Positions 41,881 through 50,536 of a stretch of DNA of 64,000 bases are shown in pieces. Both the position numbers and the translations under genes were made by a program. Source of the DNA: Amycolatopsis keratiniphila subsp. keratiniphila (GTDB lineage: Bacteria > Actinomycetota > Actinomycetes > Mycobacteriales > Pseudonocardiaceae); assembly GCF_001620365.2 (NCBI RefSeq), contig NZ_LQMT02000036.1, forward strand, positions 124,001-188,000, read 5' to 3'. The notes beneath the pieces are model-generated. The model searched no databases, had not been told where the DNA came from, and saw nothing but the letters and a program-made list of their open reading frames with translations. Numbering within the stretch: the first letter of the stretch is position 1; the number at the start of each line of letters is the position of its first letter.

Positions 41881-42195
41881 ATGTCGTGGCTTGTCCTCAT
41901 CGTCTCGGGTGTACTGGAAGCCGTCTGGGCCACCGCCCTCGGCAAATCCGAAGGATTGTCCCGGCCGGTGCCGTCGGTGATCTTCGGCGTGACACTGGTC
42001 GCCAGCATGGTGGGTCTCGCTTACGCGATGAAGGATCTCCCCGTCGGCACCGCCTACGCGGTCTGGGTCGGCATCGGGGCTTCGCTCACCGTCGCCTACG
42101 GCATGTGGTCGGGCGCGGAAACCGTTTCGGTGGCCCGGATCCTGCTGATCGTGGGGATCGTCGCCTGCGTGGTGGGCCTGAAGGTCCTGCACTGA
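41881..42195 (+). CDS. gdx: Gdx/SugE-type SMR guanidinium exporter
   Basis: The 104-residue protein has four membrane helices and the SMR essential glutamate (Glu13 in SGVLEAVWATALGKSEGL). The sequence WATALGKSEG and GTAYAVWVGIGASLTVAYGM match the SugE/Gdx subgroup, which exports guanidinium in exchange for protons as dual-topology dimers. The guanidine-III riboswitch immediately upstream confirms the substrate class. GGGAG precedes the ATG. Confidence 0.92.
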   Translation: MSWLVLIVSGVLEAVWATALGKSEGLSRPVPSVIFGVTLVASMVGLAYAMKDLPVGTAYAVWVGIGASLTVAYGMWSGAETVSVARILLIVGIVACVVGLKVLH

Positions 42196-42205
42196 CCCCG
42201 GTCCA

Positions 42206-42465
42206 GGTGGTCGTGAGTGGCGATCCGGGTCAGAGCCAATGGCGTCTCGGACACCCACCGGCGGTCTCGCGTGACTGATTGGACGACTCACGTGATCCGG
42301 CGGACGACACGCGTGTCTGGGCGGACGACACGCGGCGGAGCGGCACCGGGGGGTGTGTCGTCCGTCGGATCACGGGTGCCGTCCGATCAGTCACGCGAAG
42401 CCGCCGTTCGGTCCAGGTGGTCGTGAGTGGCGATTCGGGTTAGAACCCGAATCGCCACTCACGAC
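42206..42465. repeat. Family C composite palindrome, second full copy
   Basis: TCGCGTGA at 42267-42274 and TCACGCGA at 42391-42398 bound an imperfect stem built from GGACGAC(A)CACGTGATC units. This is followed by a near-perfect palindrome (42420-42465) with 22-bp arms containing GTGAGTGGCGATTC and a 2-base loop. The order and orientation of parts match the element at 25.8-26.0 kb. It fills most of the gene-free stretch 42196-42562. Confidence 0.78.
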
Positions 42466-42482
42466 CAACCCGGCCGAAGAGG

Positions 42483-42519
42483 GACCGCCCCCGACGCACG
42501 GACGACGTCGGGGGCGGTC
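42483..42519 (-). terminator. Terminator hairpin after the protease gene
   Basis: GACCGCCCCCGAC (42483-42495) pairs perfectly with GTCGGGGGCGGTC (42507-42519). It lies 43 bases past the stop of the leftward streptogrisin-like gene. Confidence 0.7.
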
Positions 42520-42562
42520 GGGTCCGGGCGCACCCCTGCGTGTGGCCCGGACGGCTAGGTGG

Positions 42563-43888
42563 TCAGGCTCGCGCCCAAAGCGCTGGGACGTTCGGGGGCT
42601 CCCAACCGACCTGAGCGGTGTGGCCCTGCAGGGCCCGGTACGAAGCGCCGTCGTAGGTCACCGTCGCGCCCGCGGCGTAGGTGGTGCCCGCCGCCCAGGT
42701 TCCACCGGGCGGGTTGTTCGACGTCGTGGTGGTCGGCGTCGTGCTCGACGGCGGGTTCGAACCCGAGGTCACCAGGCGGAGGTTGTAGACGCTGAGGATC
42801 TCCGAAAGCGGCTGGAAGTAGAACGTGCCGCCCGAGCTGCAGTTGCCGGAGCCACCGGAGGTGACGCCCTGCGCCTGGTCGCCCGCGAGCCACGAACCGC
42901 CGGAGTCACCCGGCTCGGCGCAGGCACTGGTCCGCGTGAGGCCGGAAACGGTGCCCTGCGGGTAGTTCACCGAAGCGTTCTTCTGCTGGATCGTGCCGCA
43001 GCGCCAGCCCGTCGTGGAACCGGAGCGGCAGACCGACGCGCCGATCGCGGCCTCCTGCGAACCCGCCACCGGCACGGTGCCCGGGTAGCGGTTCACCAGC
43101 GGACGCGGGGTGTTGCCCGCGTCCACCCGGACCCACGCGTAGTCGTTGCCGGGGAAGCTGGAGCCCGCGACGGTCCCGCTCGGGTTCGAGGTCCGCGTGC
43201 CGGTGGTGCCGCAGTGGCCCGCGGTGACGAAGCCGCCCTCGACCGAGAAACCGATCGAGCACCGGCCCGAGCCGAAGGTGTAGGCGTTGCCGCCGATGAC
43301 ATCGATCAGCGGGACCGGGCTTTCGGTGCTGGTCTCGACCCGCACCGCGTCGGCACGCACGCCCGAGGCGGTCGCCCACGACTTCGCGGCGGCCTCGCCA
43401 CCGGCGTTGGCCAGGACGACGATCGAGTTGGTGATGGCGTCGACGTACCAGCCGGGCACGGTCTTCGGCGCGCTGGTTCCCTTGGCGTCCAACGACAACT
43501 TCGCCGCGTCGAGCTGCGCGGCGCTCCGGGCGACCGTCTTCGGCGTCGCGCCGGCCGCGCGGACGACGCCTTCCAGGGCCGCGTCGGTGACCGCGACGGT
43601 CAGCGTGGTCCCGGACGCGTCCAGCCACGAGCCCGCGTAGGACGGGCCGAGCCGGGACTTGAGGTCGCTTTCGGCGCGGGCAGCCTTCTGCTCGACGGCG
43701 AGGCGGGTCCTTGCCTGATCCGGGCTGATCTTCAGGTCGCGCGCCATGGCGGCGACGATCTCCGACTGGACCTGGTCGGCCGCCGAGGCGGTCTGGCCGG
43801 CGCTGGCGCTCGGCGTCAGCGCGACGGCCGTGACCAGGCCCGCGCCGGTAAGGGCCGCCGCGGCGGCCGCTACGATCTTTCGGTTCAT
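42563..43888 (-). CDS. Streptogrisin/alpha-lytic-type serine protease with C-terminal chitin-binding module
   Basis: The 441-residue secreted enzyme has a signal peptide (residues 1-31), a long pro-region (about 35-195) of the type that folds alpha-lytic-family proteases, and an S1 catalytic domain. The triad is His225 (TAGHCG), Asp249 (PGNDYAWV) and Ser329 (GDSGGS). A Ser/Thr/Pro linker leads to a CBM5/12-like module (TWAAGTTYAAGATVTYDGASYRALQ). This is the layout of streptogrisin C. The chitin- or cellulose-binding module suggests attack on proteins attached to polysaccharide. Confidence 0.92.
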   Translation of the reverse strand: MNRKIVAAAAAALTGAGLVTAVALTPSASAGQTASAADQVQSEIVAAMARDLKISPDQARTRLAVEQKAARAESDLKSRLGPSYAGSWLDASGTTLTVAVTDAALEGVVRAAGATPKTVARSAAQLDAAKLSLDAKGTSAPKTVPGWYVDAITNSIVVLANAGGEAAAKSWATASGVRADAVRVETSTESPVPLIDVIGGNAYTFGSGRCSIGFSVEGGFVTAGHCGTTGTRTSNPSGTVAGSSFPGNDYAWVRVDAGNTPRPLVNRYPGTVPVAGSQEAAIGASVCRSGSTTGWRCGTIQQKNASVNYPQGTVSGLTRTSACAEPGDSGGSWLAGDQAQGVTSGGSGNCSSGGTFYFQPLSEILSVYNLRLVTSGSNPPSSTTPTTTTSNNPPGGTWAAGTTYAAGATVTYDGASYRALQGHTAQVGWEPPNVPALWARA

Positions 43889-43954
43889 TTCAGGCGTTTC
43901 CTCACCGCGTTCCGGAAGAAGATCTCGTCCCAGACCGTACGAGGCACCTGCTAC

Positions 43955-43972
43955 AAATGGTACATACCATTT
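43955..43972. promoter_or_regulatory. Palindrome AAATGGTA-CA-TACCATTT upstream of the protease
   Basis: The 8-bp arms are perfect. It lies 67 bases upstream of the protease start codon, a position where a repressor would block the promoter. The TGGTA...TACCA core resembles GntR-type operators. No matching regulator is identified here. Confidence 0.6.
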
Positions 43973-44022
43973 AGGTCATATCCACCCCAATGGACTGGAC
44001 CTTTCGACCGCTTCCGCGCTGG

Positions 44023-45006
44023 TCAGCCCACTCCCGCGTCGGTGTAGTCGACGCCATAGCCCGGATTCAACTCCAGATACTTCGAGTAGGTCGGCCGCCG
44101 GTCGATGAGTTCGCCGTACACCGCCCGCGACAGCGCGATCATCTCCGCGGCGAAGGGCCCCATCTCCCCGCGCTCGGACCAGCCGACGAGATTCCGCCAG
44201 CTCAGCGGATTCCCCGCGATCGGGACCGCGACGATCCCCGGGATCTCGTGGAACAGCGGCTGGCACAACACCACCGCGTGCCCTGATTCGACCATCTCTA
44301 TACAGGTCAGCACATCGGTCTCGTACAACGAACGCGGCGTGAATCCCGACCGCGCGCACGCGGACGCGAAACAGTCGCCGAAGCATCCGTCGCCCGGCGT
44401 CGCGCACCACCGTTCGTCCGCGAGGTCGCCGAGCTCGACCTCGTTCTGCTGCGCGCGTTCGTCGCGCGCGGACATCAGCACGAACACCGGATGATGCGCG
44501 AGCGTCCGCCAGCGGAGACCGGGCTCCGGCGGCGGGGCCGCGTCACCGCAGACGCCGACGAAGGCGAAGTCCAGCGCGCCCTCGGCGGTCATGTCCGCGA
44601 GTTTGTTGGCCGACCACGACGTATGCGTGGCGACGTGGATGTCGGGATGGGTGGTGCCGAGGCGCTGCAGCAGCGCCCCGAGCATCGGCCCCGTCGCCGA
44701 GCCGAGCCGCAAGGTCACCGGCTCGCCGGTGCCCGCGTGCTGGGCGAGCCGCGCCGCCTCGTCGTGCAGCGACGAAACGGCGGGGAGCACCATCTTGGCC
44801 CGGTCGAGGACGAGGAGGCCGAGCGCGGTCGGCCGGGTGCCCGTGTGATCGCGCAGGAACAGCTTCCCGCCGAGGGTCCGTTCGATGCGCTTCAGTTGTG
44901 CTGTCAGTGCAGGCTGGGCCATTCCGAGCGTGTTCGCCGCCTTGGTGATACTCCCGAGTTCGGCGATCGCGCACATGATGCGCAGGTGGCGCAGTTCCAG
45001 CTCCAT
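44023..45006 (-). CDS. LysR family regulator
   Basis: The 327-residue protein has the LysR HTH (LRHLRIMCAIAELGSITKAANTLGMAQPALTAQLKRIERTLGGKLFLRD) and a C-terminal effector domain with several Cys residues (GDGCFGDCFASACARSG), which could respond to oxidants. It lies between the protease gene and a membrane protein gene. Its target is uncertain. Confidence 0.88.
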   Translation of the reverse strand: MELELRHLRIMCAIAELGSITKAANTLGMAQPALTAQLKRIERTLGGKLFLRDHTGTRPTALGLLVLDRAKMVLPAVSSLHDEAARLAQHAGTGEPVTLRLGSATGPMLGALLQRLGTTHPDIHVATHTSWSANKLADMTAEGALDFAFVGVCGDAAPPPEPGLRWRTLAHHPVFVLMSARDERAQQNEVELGDLADERWCATPGDGCFGDCFASACARSGFTPRSLYETDVLTCIEMVESGHAVVLCQPLFHEIPGIVAVPIAGNPLSWRNLVGWSERGEMGPFAAEMIALSRAVYGELIDRRPTYSKYLELNPGYGVDYTDAGVG

Positions 45007-45169
45007 CCCTCTACGTTAGTAGACATAACTGGACTGGACCAGACAAATGGTTGAGCCAAATGGCTTCGTATCGCTTGGTTCGCGTGATGCCATCGATGTC
45101 AGCAATCCCGGACACGCCGGGGGCGTCCGGCCGATACTGTCTCCACGCAACCGACGACGAGGGGGTTCA

Positions 45170-45958
45170 GTGGCGGACGAGCGTGGACGGATCCGGCGAT
45201 CGCTGGCGCGCGTGATCACCGACGACAACCTGGATCTGTACGTACTGGGCACCGTCGCACTGGCGTTCACCGTCCTGGGCGCGACCGGGATCTCGGACGT
45301 CAAAACGCTTTCCTCCGTGGTGACGGCGCTGCTGGCCCTGCTCGCCTTCTCCCAGATCCGCTCGCGGCGGCTGACCGAACAGGTCAGGGATTCGAATCGC
45401 GGCGGCCCCGCGGCGCTCTTCGAGCCGGAGTTCCCCGCGGATCTCATCTCCCGGCGCGCGGCGGCCTTCGACATCCTGCTCATCGGCCATTCGATGACCA
45501 GGACCGTGCAGGGTATGCGCAGTGATATCAGGTCGATCCTCGAAGCGGGCGGACGGATCCGGGTTCTGGTCCTGGATCCGACCGACGAAGCGATCGTGGA
45601 AGTCGCCGATCGCCGGATTTCCCAAAGTCTCGGACAAGGACGGCTGCGGCAGCGGATCCTCGCGACCCTGGACGAACTGACGTCCTTGAAGAGCCGGACG
45701 AGCGGCAGACTGGAGGTCCGGGTGTCGTCGCGGATCTCCTCCGCGGGCTTCAACTGTCTCGACGTCTCCACCAAACGGGGACTGATCTGCGTGCAGCACT
45801 ACGAATACCGGCCCACCGGTGAAGCCTCGCCGGTGTTCACAGTGGAACCGAAGGACGCGCCCTGGTACCGGCACTTCGCCGACGAGGCGGAACGGCTGTG
45901 GGAGGACGGCACTCCCTGGCCTATGTCCGCCGCGGACCAGCCCGCAACACCCCGGTGA
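45170..45958 (+). CDS. Two-TM protein with PLD-like (HKD-less) cytoplasmic domain
   Basis: The protein of about 262 residues has two membrane helices near the N terminus (DLYVLGTVALAFTVLGATGI and TLSSVVTALLALLAFSQI). A domain resembling DUF5919/PLD-type folds follows (FDILLIGHSMTRTVQGMRSDIRSILEAGGRIRVLVLDPTDEAIVEVADRRI). The catalytic HKD motif is absent. GTG at 45170 was chosen because GAGGGGG precedes it; the frame is open from 45047. The function is unknown; similar layouts occur in signalling and some defence effectors, but nothing else here points to defence. Confidence 0.6.
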   Translation: MADERGRIRRSLARVITDDNLDLYVLGTVALAFTVLGATGISDVKTLSSVVTALLALLAFSQIRSRRLTEQVRDSNRGGPAALFEPEFPADLISRRAAAFDILLIGHSMTRTVQGMRSDIRSILEAGGRIRVLVLDPTDEAIVEVADRRISQSLGQGRLRQRILATLDELTSLKSRTSGRLEVRVSSRISSAGFNCLDVSTKRGLICVQHYEYRPTGEASPVFTVEPKDAPWYRHFADEAERLWEDGTPWPMSAADQPATPR

Positions 45959-46110
45959 ACGACAACTACGGCATGCTCGAAGGACGGGCGGGCCGAAGTT
46001 CGTCCTGCAGCCCGTGGACGGGCAAGAGACCCGATAACGGTTCGGAAACGGGGCTCACCCACTCGATTCCTCTCTCATAAGGTGCCTCTTTCGCACCCAG
46101 GGGAGGGTTC

Positions 46111-46425
46111 GTGCACATCCACGCCAGACGCCGATCCATCAGCTTCAGCGGCCGGACGATCACGATCAAAGCCGCGGTCAGCGGGCTCAACGACAAGAAG
46201 CACACGTTCAGCCTCGAGAAGGTCACAGCGATCAGGAACATCCCGCCGACGGCGTTCAAACCGGGAAGGCTCGTCTTCGAAGTGACCGGCGCGTCCAAGG
46301 CGATCGTCGAGGACGTGCCCATGTACGCCGACAAGGTCGACATGAACACCTTCACTTATGGCGGCATGAATTCGAAGCACGTGAAAGAGCTCGAAGCGGC
46401 GATCAGGAAGGCGATGAGCGGCTGA
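46111..46425 (+). CDS. Small DUF4429-like (PH-fold) protein
   Basis: The 104-residue protein (HIHARRRSISFSGRTITIKAAVSGLND ... LEKVTAIRNIPPTAFKPGRLVFEV) has the short-strand pattern of bacterial PH-like domains such as DUF4429, with a C-terminal helix (KHVKELEAAIRKAMSG). The GTG at 46111 has a strong GGGGAGGG site. It may recognise a protein or membrane. Its function is unknown. A family A palindrome follows. Confidence 0.6.
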   Translation: MHIHARRRSISFSGRTITIKAAVSGLNDKKHTFSLEKVTAIRNIPPTAFKPGRLVFEVTGASKAIVEDVPMYADKVDMNTFTYGGMNSKHVKELEAAIRKAMSG

Positions 46426-46460
46426 CCTCGGACCCGCCGGCGCCACCAAGCCTGTCACGA

Positions 46461-46517
46461 GTGGGCTGAAGGCTCCCTTCACCGCATCTGATGCGGTGAA
46501 GGGAGCCTTCAGCCCAC
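46461..46517. terminator. Family A palindrome with 27-bp perfect arms, overlapping a gene end
   Basis: The arms 46461-46487 and 46491-46517 are perfectly complementary around CTG (GTGGGCTGAAGG... and ...CCTTCAGCCCAC). The right arm contains the stop codon (46509-46511) and last two codons of the leftward antiporter. It would terminate both the small PH-like gene and the antiporter gene. Confidence 0.8.
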
Positions 46518-47702
46518 GGTCCTCTTGGACTTCCGGTTCAGGAACGCCGAAGCCCCCACCCCGTGCGCGGCGACGCTCGCCAGCACGGTCACCGACATGA
46601 CGCTCAGCGCGACGTCGGCCGCCTCTCCCTCCAGTGAGTTGAAGGCCAGCAGCCCGAACACGATCGACGCCGCGCCGCGCGGGGCCAGCAGGCCGATGGT
46701 CATCCGGTCCTTCCACCGGAAGTCCGTCCGCAGCAAGGCGAGCAGCACCGGGATCAGCCGGGCGACGGTCAGCGCGACGACGCTGACGAGCACGATGCCC
46801 CAGGTGAGCCCGAACGACAGCACCAGCACCGCGGTGCTGCCGAAGACGAACCACATCAGCAGCCCGCACAACGAACTGACGTCCTCGGCGAGCCCGAGCT
46901 CGTCCTCACCGGGGTGCCGCGCGGTCTTGTACGCGATCCCGCAGATGAACGCGGCGACGAATCCGTTGCCGCCGATCGCGACGGCGGCGGTGTAGGTCAG
47001 CAGCGGCAGCGCGACGGCCGCGACCCGCGCGGAATGCCGGGTGGACCAGCCGTGTTTGGCCGTCACGTTCATCGCCACCGCGGCCACCGCCCCGATCACG
47101 GAGCCCGCCAGCACGGCCAGCAACGCCGCCGGGATCGCGGCCTGCAGTGCCTCACCGGGCGTGTTCGCCTGGTGGTGGCTCCCCGCGAGGGTGAGCGCGA
47201 AGATGAAGACCGGCGCGACGACGCCGTCGTTGTAGCCGCTCTCGACGTTCAGCAGATGCCGCACGCGTTCGGGCACCCGGACGTCGTGCACCACCGACGT
47301 CGCCGGCGCGAAATCCGTCGGGGCGATGATGCACGCGATCAGCAGGACCGCCGCCCAGCCGAGACCCGGCAGCGTCAGCAGGCCGACGCCCATGACGATC
47401 AGGATCGTCAGCGGCAACGCGATCAGCAGCAGCCGCACCGCCGTTTTCGCGTCGTGGCCGAGATAACCGCCCTTCACCGCGGTGGCGTCCACGAACAGCA
47501 GCAGCGCGAGGATCAGTTCCGCCGCGTTGAGCGCGATCTCGGTGTTGAGGCCGTTGCCGAGATCGTTGCGGGTGGTGAACCCGATCGCCAGCCCGGCCGC
47601 GACCATCGCCATCGGCGCGGTGATCTGCCAGCGTTCCAGCCGTGCCGCGGTCATCGTCCAGGCCAGCACGACGACCGCGCCGACGAGCACGCTCTGGATC
47701 AT
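46509..47702 (-). CDS. CPA1-family cation/proton antiporter
   Basis: The 397-residue membrane protein has about 12 hydrophobic segments, the motif IIAPTDFAPATSV and the second Asp site NVESGYNDGVVAPVF, as in NhaP-type Na+/H+ antiporters. GLLAPRGAASIVFGLLAF is a further family block. It starts at ATG 47702. Its last codons and stop lie within a palindromic repeat. It is a distant paralog of the antiporter at 31116. Confidence 0.9.
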   Translation of the reverse strand: MIQSVLVGAVVVLAWTMTAARLERWQITAPMAMVAAGLAIGFTTRNDLGNGLNTEIALNAAELILALLLFVDATAVKGGYLGHDAKTAVRLLLIALPLTILIVMGVGLLTLPGLGWAAVLLIACIIAPTDFAPATSVVHDVRVPERVRHLLNVESGYNDGVVAPVFIFALTLAGSHHQANTPGEALQAAIPAALLAVLAGSVIGAVAAVAMNVTAKHGWSTRHSARVAAVALPLLTYTAAVAIGGNGFVAAFICGIAYKTARHPGEDELGLAEDVSSLCGLLMWFVFGSTAVLVLSFGLTWGIVLVSVVALTVARLIPVLLALLRTDFRWKDRMTIGLLAPRGAASIVFGLLAFNSLEGEAADVALSVMSVTVLASVAAHGVGASAFLNRKSKRTVG

Positions 47703-47713
47703 CTACCCCGCCC

Positions 47714-47750
47714 CTCGTTCCCGGTGGACTCCCCTGCCACCGGGAACGAG
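47714..47750 (-). terminator. Terminator hairpin after secDF
   Basis: CTCGTTCCCGGTGG (47714-47727) pairs perfectly with CCACCGGGAACGAG (47737-47750). It lies 45 bases past the secDF stop and just upstream of the antiporter start, so it separates the two transcripts. Confidence 0.7.
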
Positions 47751-47794
47751 CATAGAGGCCGGGCGGAGCGCGGCGGTCCACAAAGGAACGTCGA

Positions 47795-50065
47795 TCACAC
47801 CACCGCGCCGTTGTCGTCCCGCTGCCGTGTCGGATTCGCCTTCCGGACGGGACGTCCGGCCCCGGGCCACCGCTTGTCGAGCAGGATCGCGACGGGCCCC
47901 GCGGTGGCCACTGTGGACACCGTGCCCGCGACGAGACCGAGCAGGAGCGCGAGGGCGAAGTCGGCCAGCGAGCCGTCCCCGAGGACCAGCAACGCCCCGA
48001 GGACGAACAGCACCCCGATGCCGGTGTTGATCGTCCTCGGCAACGTCTGCAGCACCGCCGTGCCGACGACGCGCGGGAACGGCTCCTTGCGGTGCTGTCC
48101 CCGCACTTCCCGCACCCGGTCGAAGACCACCACCGAATCGTTGACCGAATAGCCGATCACCGTCAGCAGCGCGGCGAGGAAGACGCCGTCCATGGACTTG
48201 CCCAGCCAGGCGAAGATCCCGAGGATGATCAGGACGTCCTGGGCGAGCGCGGCCACCGTGGCCAGGCCGAGCCGCCAATCGAATCGCACCGCCAGGTAGA
48301 TCAGCTGCGCCAGCACCGCGAGGCCGAGCGCGATCACCGCCTTGGTGCGCAGTTCGGCGCCGAGGCTCGGGCCGATCTTCTCGTCGCGGATCTCGGTGGC
48401 GTCACCCGCGACCCCGGCGACGGCGGCCCGGATCCGTTCGGTGGCGTCCTCGTCGATCGGCTCGGTGCGGACCGAGATGTCCTTCTCGCCGGACATCTGC
48501 ACGACGGCGCGGGGGAATCCGGCGTCGGAGACCGCGTCACGGACCCGCTCGACGTCGGCGGGCGCCGAAGTGCTGTATTCGACGACCCGGCCGCCGGTGA
48601 ACTCGACGCCGAGGTTCGGCCCGGCGACGAACAGTCCCGCGATCGCGGCGATCACGACCGCGCCCGCCACCATCAGCCAGCGTTTCGGTTTCCCGAGGAA
48701 TGCGGGATCGCGACGGTTCACCCACTGGCGGACCCGGCCTTCGTGGGTGAGCCCGGACAGCCGCGGTCTGCGCGCGACCACACCCCGCATCGTGAGGTGC
48801 AGCAGCAAACGCGTGAGCACGAGCGAGATGAACAACGCGACGACGACGCCGATCGACAGCGTCACCCCGAAGCCGCGCACCGGACCGGACGCCAGCCAGA
48901 ACAACAGGCCCGCGGCGAGCAGGGTGGTCACGTTCGAATCGACGATCGCCGACAACGCGCCGCTGAACCCGCGGCTGACCGAGCGTGGCAGCGAGCCACC
49001 CCGTTTGACGGAATGTTCCTCTCTCGCCCGTTCGAAGACGAGCACTGTGGCATCGACGGCCATACCGATCGCCAGCACGAACCCGGCGAGCCCCGGCAAG
49101 GTCAGCGTCGCGCCGACGGCGAGCAGCGCGGCATAGGACACGGCCGCGTACGCCACCAGCGCGCCCACGGCGATCAGCCCGGCCAGCCGGTACACCGCGA
49201 GCAGGAACAGCGCGGTCAGCGCCAGTCCGATCACAGCGGCGCGGGCGCTGGCGTCGATGGCGGCCGCGCCGAGGGTGGGCCCGACGGTGCGCTGCTCGAT
49301 GATCTCGACCGGTGTCGGCAGCGCGCCGGCGTTGATCAGCAACGCCAGATCCTTGGCCTCGGCGGGCGAGAACCGCCCGGTGATCTGCGTGCTCCCGCCG
49401 ACGATCCCGACTCCGCAAACGACCTGGGGGCTCACCTGCGGCGACGAGATCACCTTGTCGTCGAGCGCGATCGCCACCCGGCGGGCGGGATCACCCGGCG
49501 GCGAGCAGGCGGCCTGGCCGGTCAGGCGCTCCCAGGCGCGACCGGAATCCCCTTTGAAGTCGACCGAAACGAGCCAGCCGCCACCCTGCGAATCGATCGA
49601 CGAGCGCGCCTCGTCGACGCCGTCGCCGGTCAGCGCGGCGGGTCCCAGGGTGATCGGCTGCCCGCTCTCGTCGTTGAGGACGCGGGAATCCGGGGCGCCA
49701 GTGGCGAGGACGGGATGGAAGGACAGCTGCGCGGTGCGGCCGATCACTTCGACGGCCTCGCGCGGATCCCGGACGCCGGGTAGTTCGACGATGATCCGGT
49801 TGTCCCCCGAGCGGGCCAGCATCGGCTCGGCGACACCGAGGGCGTCGACGCGGCGGCGGAGCACCTCGAGTGTCCGGTCGGTGGTCTCCGCGTCGGCGGT
49901 GACGGTGGGCGAATCCTTGGTCTCCAGCACGATCTGCGTGCCACCACGCAGATCGAGCCCCAGTCTCGGGGCGGTGGTCAGCAACAGGTACAGGGTCGCG
50001 GCGAGGACGACCAGCGAGACGACGGCTCGCCCGGTCATGCTTCGCCGCGCGGTTTCGCGCGGCAC
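47795..50065 (-). CDS. secDF: Fused SecDF protein-export membrane protein
   Basis: The 756-residue protein joins SecD and SecF in one chain. The SecD half has LGLDLRGGTQIVLE and the extracytoplasmic P1 region, then FVLAIGMAVDATVLVFERAREE in its membrane part. The SecF half has PNLGVEFTGGRVVEYS and VIGYSVNDSVVVFDRVREVR. SecDF uses the proton gradient to help pull secreted proteins through SecYEG. Actinobacteria usually carry separate secD and secF elsewhere, so this is probably an extra copy. GTG at 50065 has AAGGAG upstream. Confidence 0.9.
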   Translation of the reverse strand: MPRETARRSMTGRAVVSLVVLAATLYLLLTTAPRLGLDLRGGTQIVLETKDSPTVTADAETTDRTLEVLRRRVDALGVAEPMLARSGDNRIIVELPGVRDPREAVEVIGRTAQLSFHPVLATGAPDSRVLNDESGQPITLGPAALTGDGVDEARSSIDSQGGGWLVSVDFKGDSGRAWERLTGQAACSPPGDPARRVAIALDDKVISSPQVSPQVVCGVGIVGGSTQITGRFSPAEAKDLALLINAGALPTPVEIIEQRTVGPTLGAAAIDASARAAVIGLALTALFLLAVYRLAGLIAVGALVAYAAVSYAALLAVGATLTLPGLAGFVLAIGMAVDATVLVFERAREEHSVKRGGSLPRSVSRGFSGALSAIVDSNVTTLLAAGLLFWLASGPVRGFGVTLSIGVVVALFISLVLTRLLLHLTMRGVVARRPRLSGLTHEGRVRQWVNRRDPAFLGKPKRWLMVAGAVVIAAIAGLFVAGPNLGVEFTGGRVVEYSTSAPADVERVRDAVSDAGFPRAVVQMSGEKDISVRTEPIDEDATERIRAAVAGVAGDATEIRDEKIGPSLGAELRTKAVIALGLAVLAQLIYLAVRFDWRLGLATVAALAQDVLIILGIFAWLGKSMDGVFLAALLTVIGYSVNDSVVVFDRVREVRGQHRKEPFPRVVGTAVLQTLPRTINTGIGVLFVLGALLVLGDGSLADFALALLLGLVAGTVSTVATAGPVAILLDKRWPGAGRPVRKANPTRQRDDNGAVV

Positions 50066-50120
50066 GAAGTTCTCCTTGGTGTTTTCCCGGTTCGGGCGCG
50101 CGAACATGCGCCCGTGAGCG

Positions 50121-50507
50121 TCAGACGGCTACCGGGAAAGGAGGAGCGCGATCGCCCGGCGCGAGGCGGTTCGCCGTGCGCGAGGCGGGAGTGGCTTCGT
50201 CGTGGAGTTCGCTGAGACGGAGCAGCGTCGTCGACGCGGGCCCGTGCGGGACGGTGCCGAAGAGAGGCAGATCACCGTGACCGTGCACACCCAGGAGCGC
50301 GGGTTCGGCGGCGAGCCTGCCCGCGGCGCGCACCGGCGCGACGGCCTTGGAGACCGAGGAGTCGACCGTCGCGTTCGCCCCGCGCGACTCGTCCGCCGAA
50401 GCGGAACCGCCCGAGTGGAGCGCGAAGAACAGGCCGAGCGCGGTCAGCACGGCGGCGAGCAGCACCGGCACGGCCTGCGCGGCCGTCCTCCTGCTTCCCA
50501 CCGTCAT
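50121..50507 (-). CDS. Small membrane-anchored hypothetical protein, upstream of secDF
   Basis: The 128-residue protein has one membrane helix (AAQAVPVLLAAVLTALGLFFALHSGG) followed by an Ala- and Ser-rich extracytoplasmic tail without recognised motifs. The ATG at 50507 has GGGAG upstream. It ends about 55 bases before secDF on the same strand, so it may be co-transcribed with secDF. I do not recognise a family. Confidence 0.6.
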   Translation of the reverse strand: MTVGSRRTAAQAVPVLLAAVLTALGLFFALHSGGSASADESRGANATVDSSVSKAVAPVRAAGRLAAEPALLGVHGHGDLPLFGTVPHGPASTTLLRLSELHDEATPASRTANRLAPGDRAPPFPVAV

Positions 50508-50536
50508 CGACACACTCCCGGGTTCTCGCCGACACC

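Noticed and set aside
45170..46425. Possible defence system (two-TM PLD-like protein plus small PH-like protein)
   Set aside because: No nucleotide cyclase, nuclease, reverse transcriptase, STAND protein or mobile-element context is nearby; similarity to defence effectors is only in general layout.
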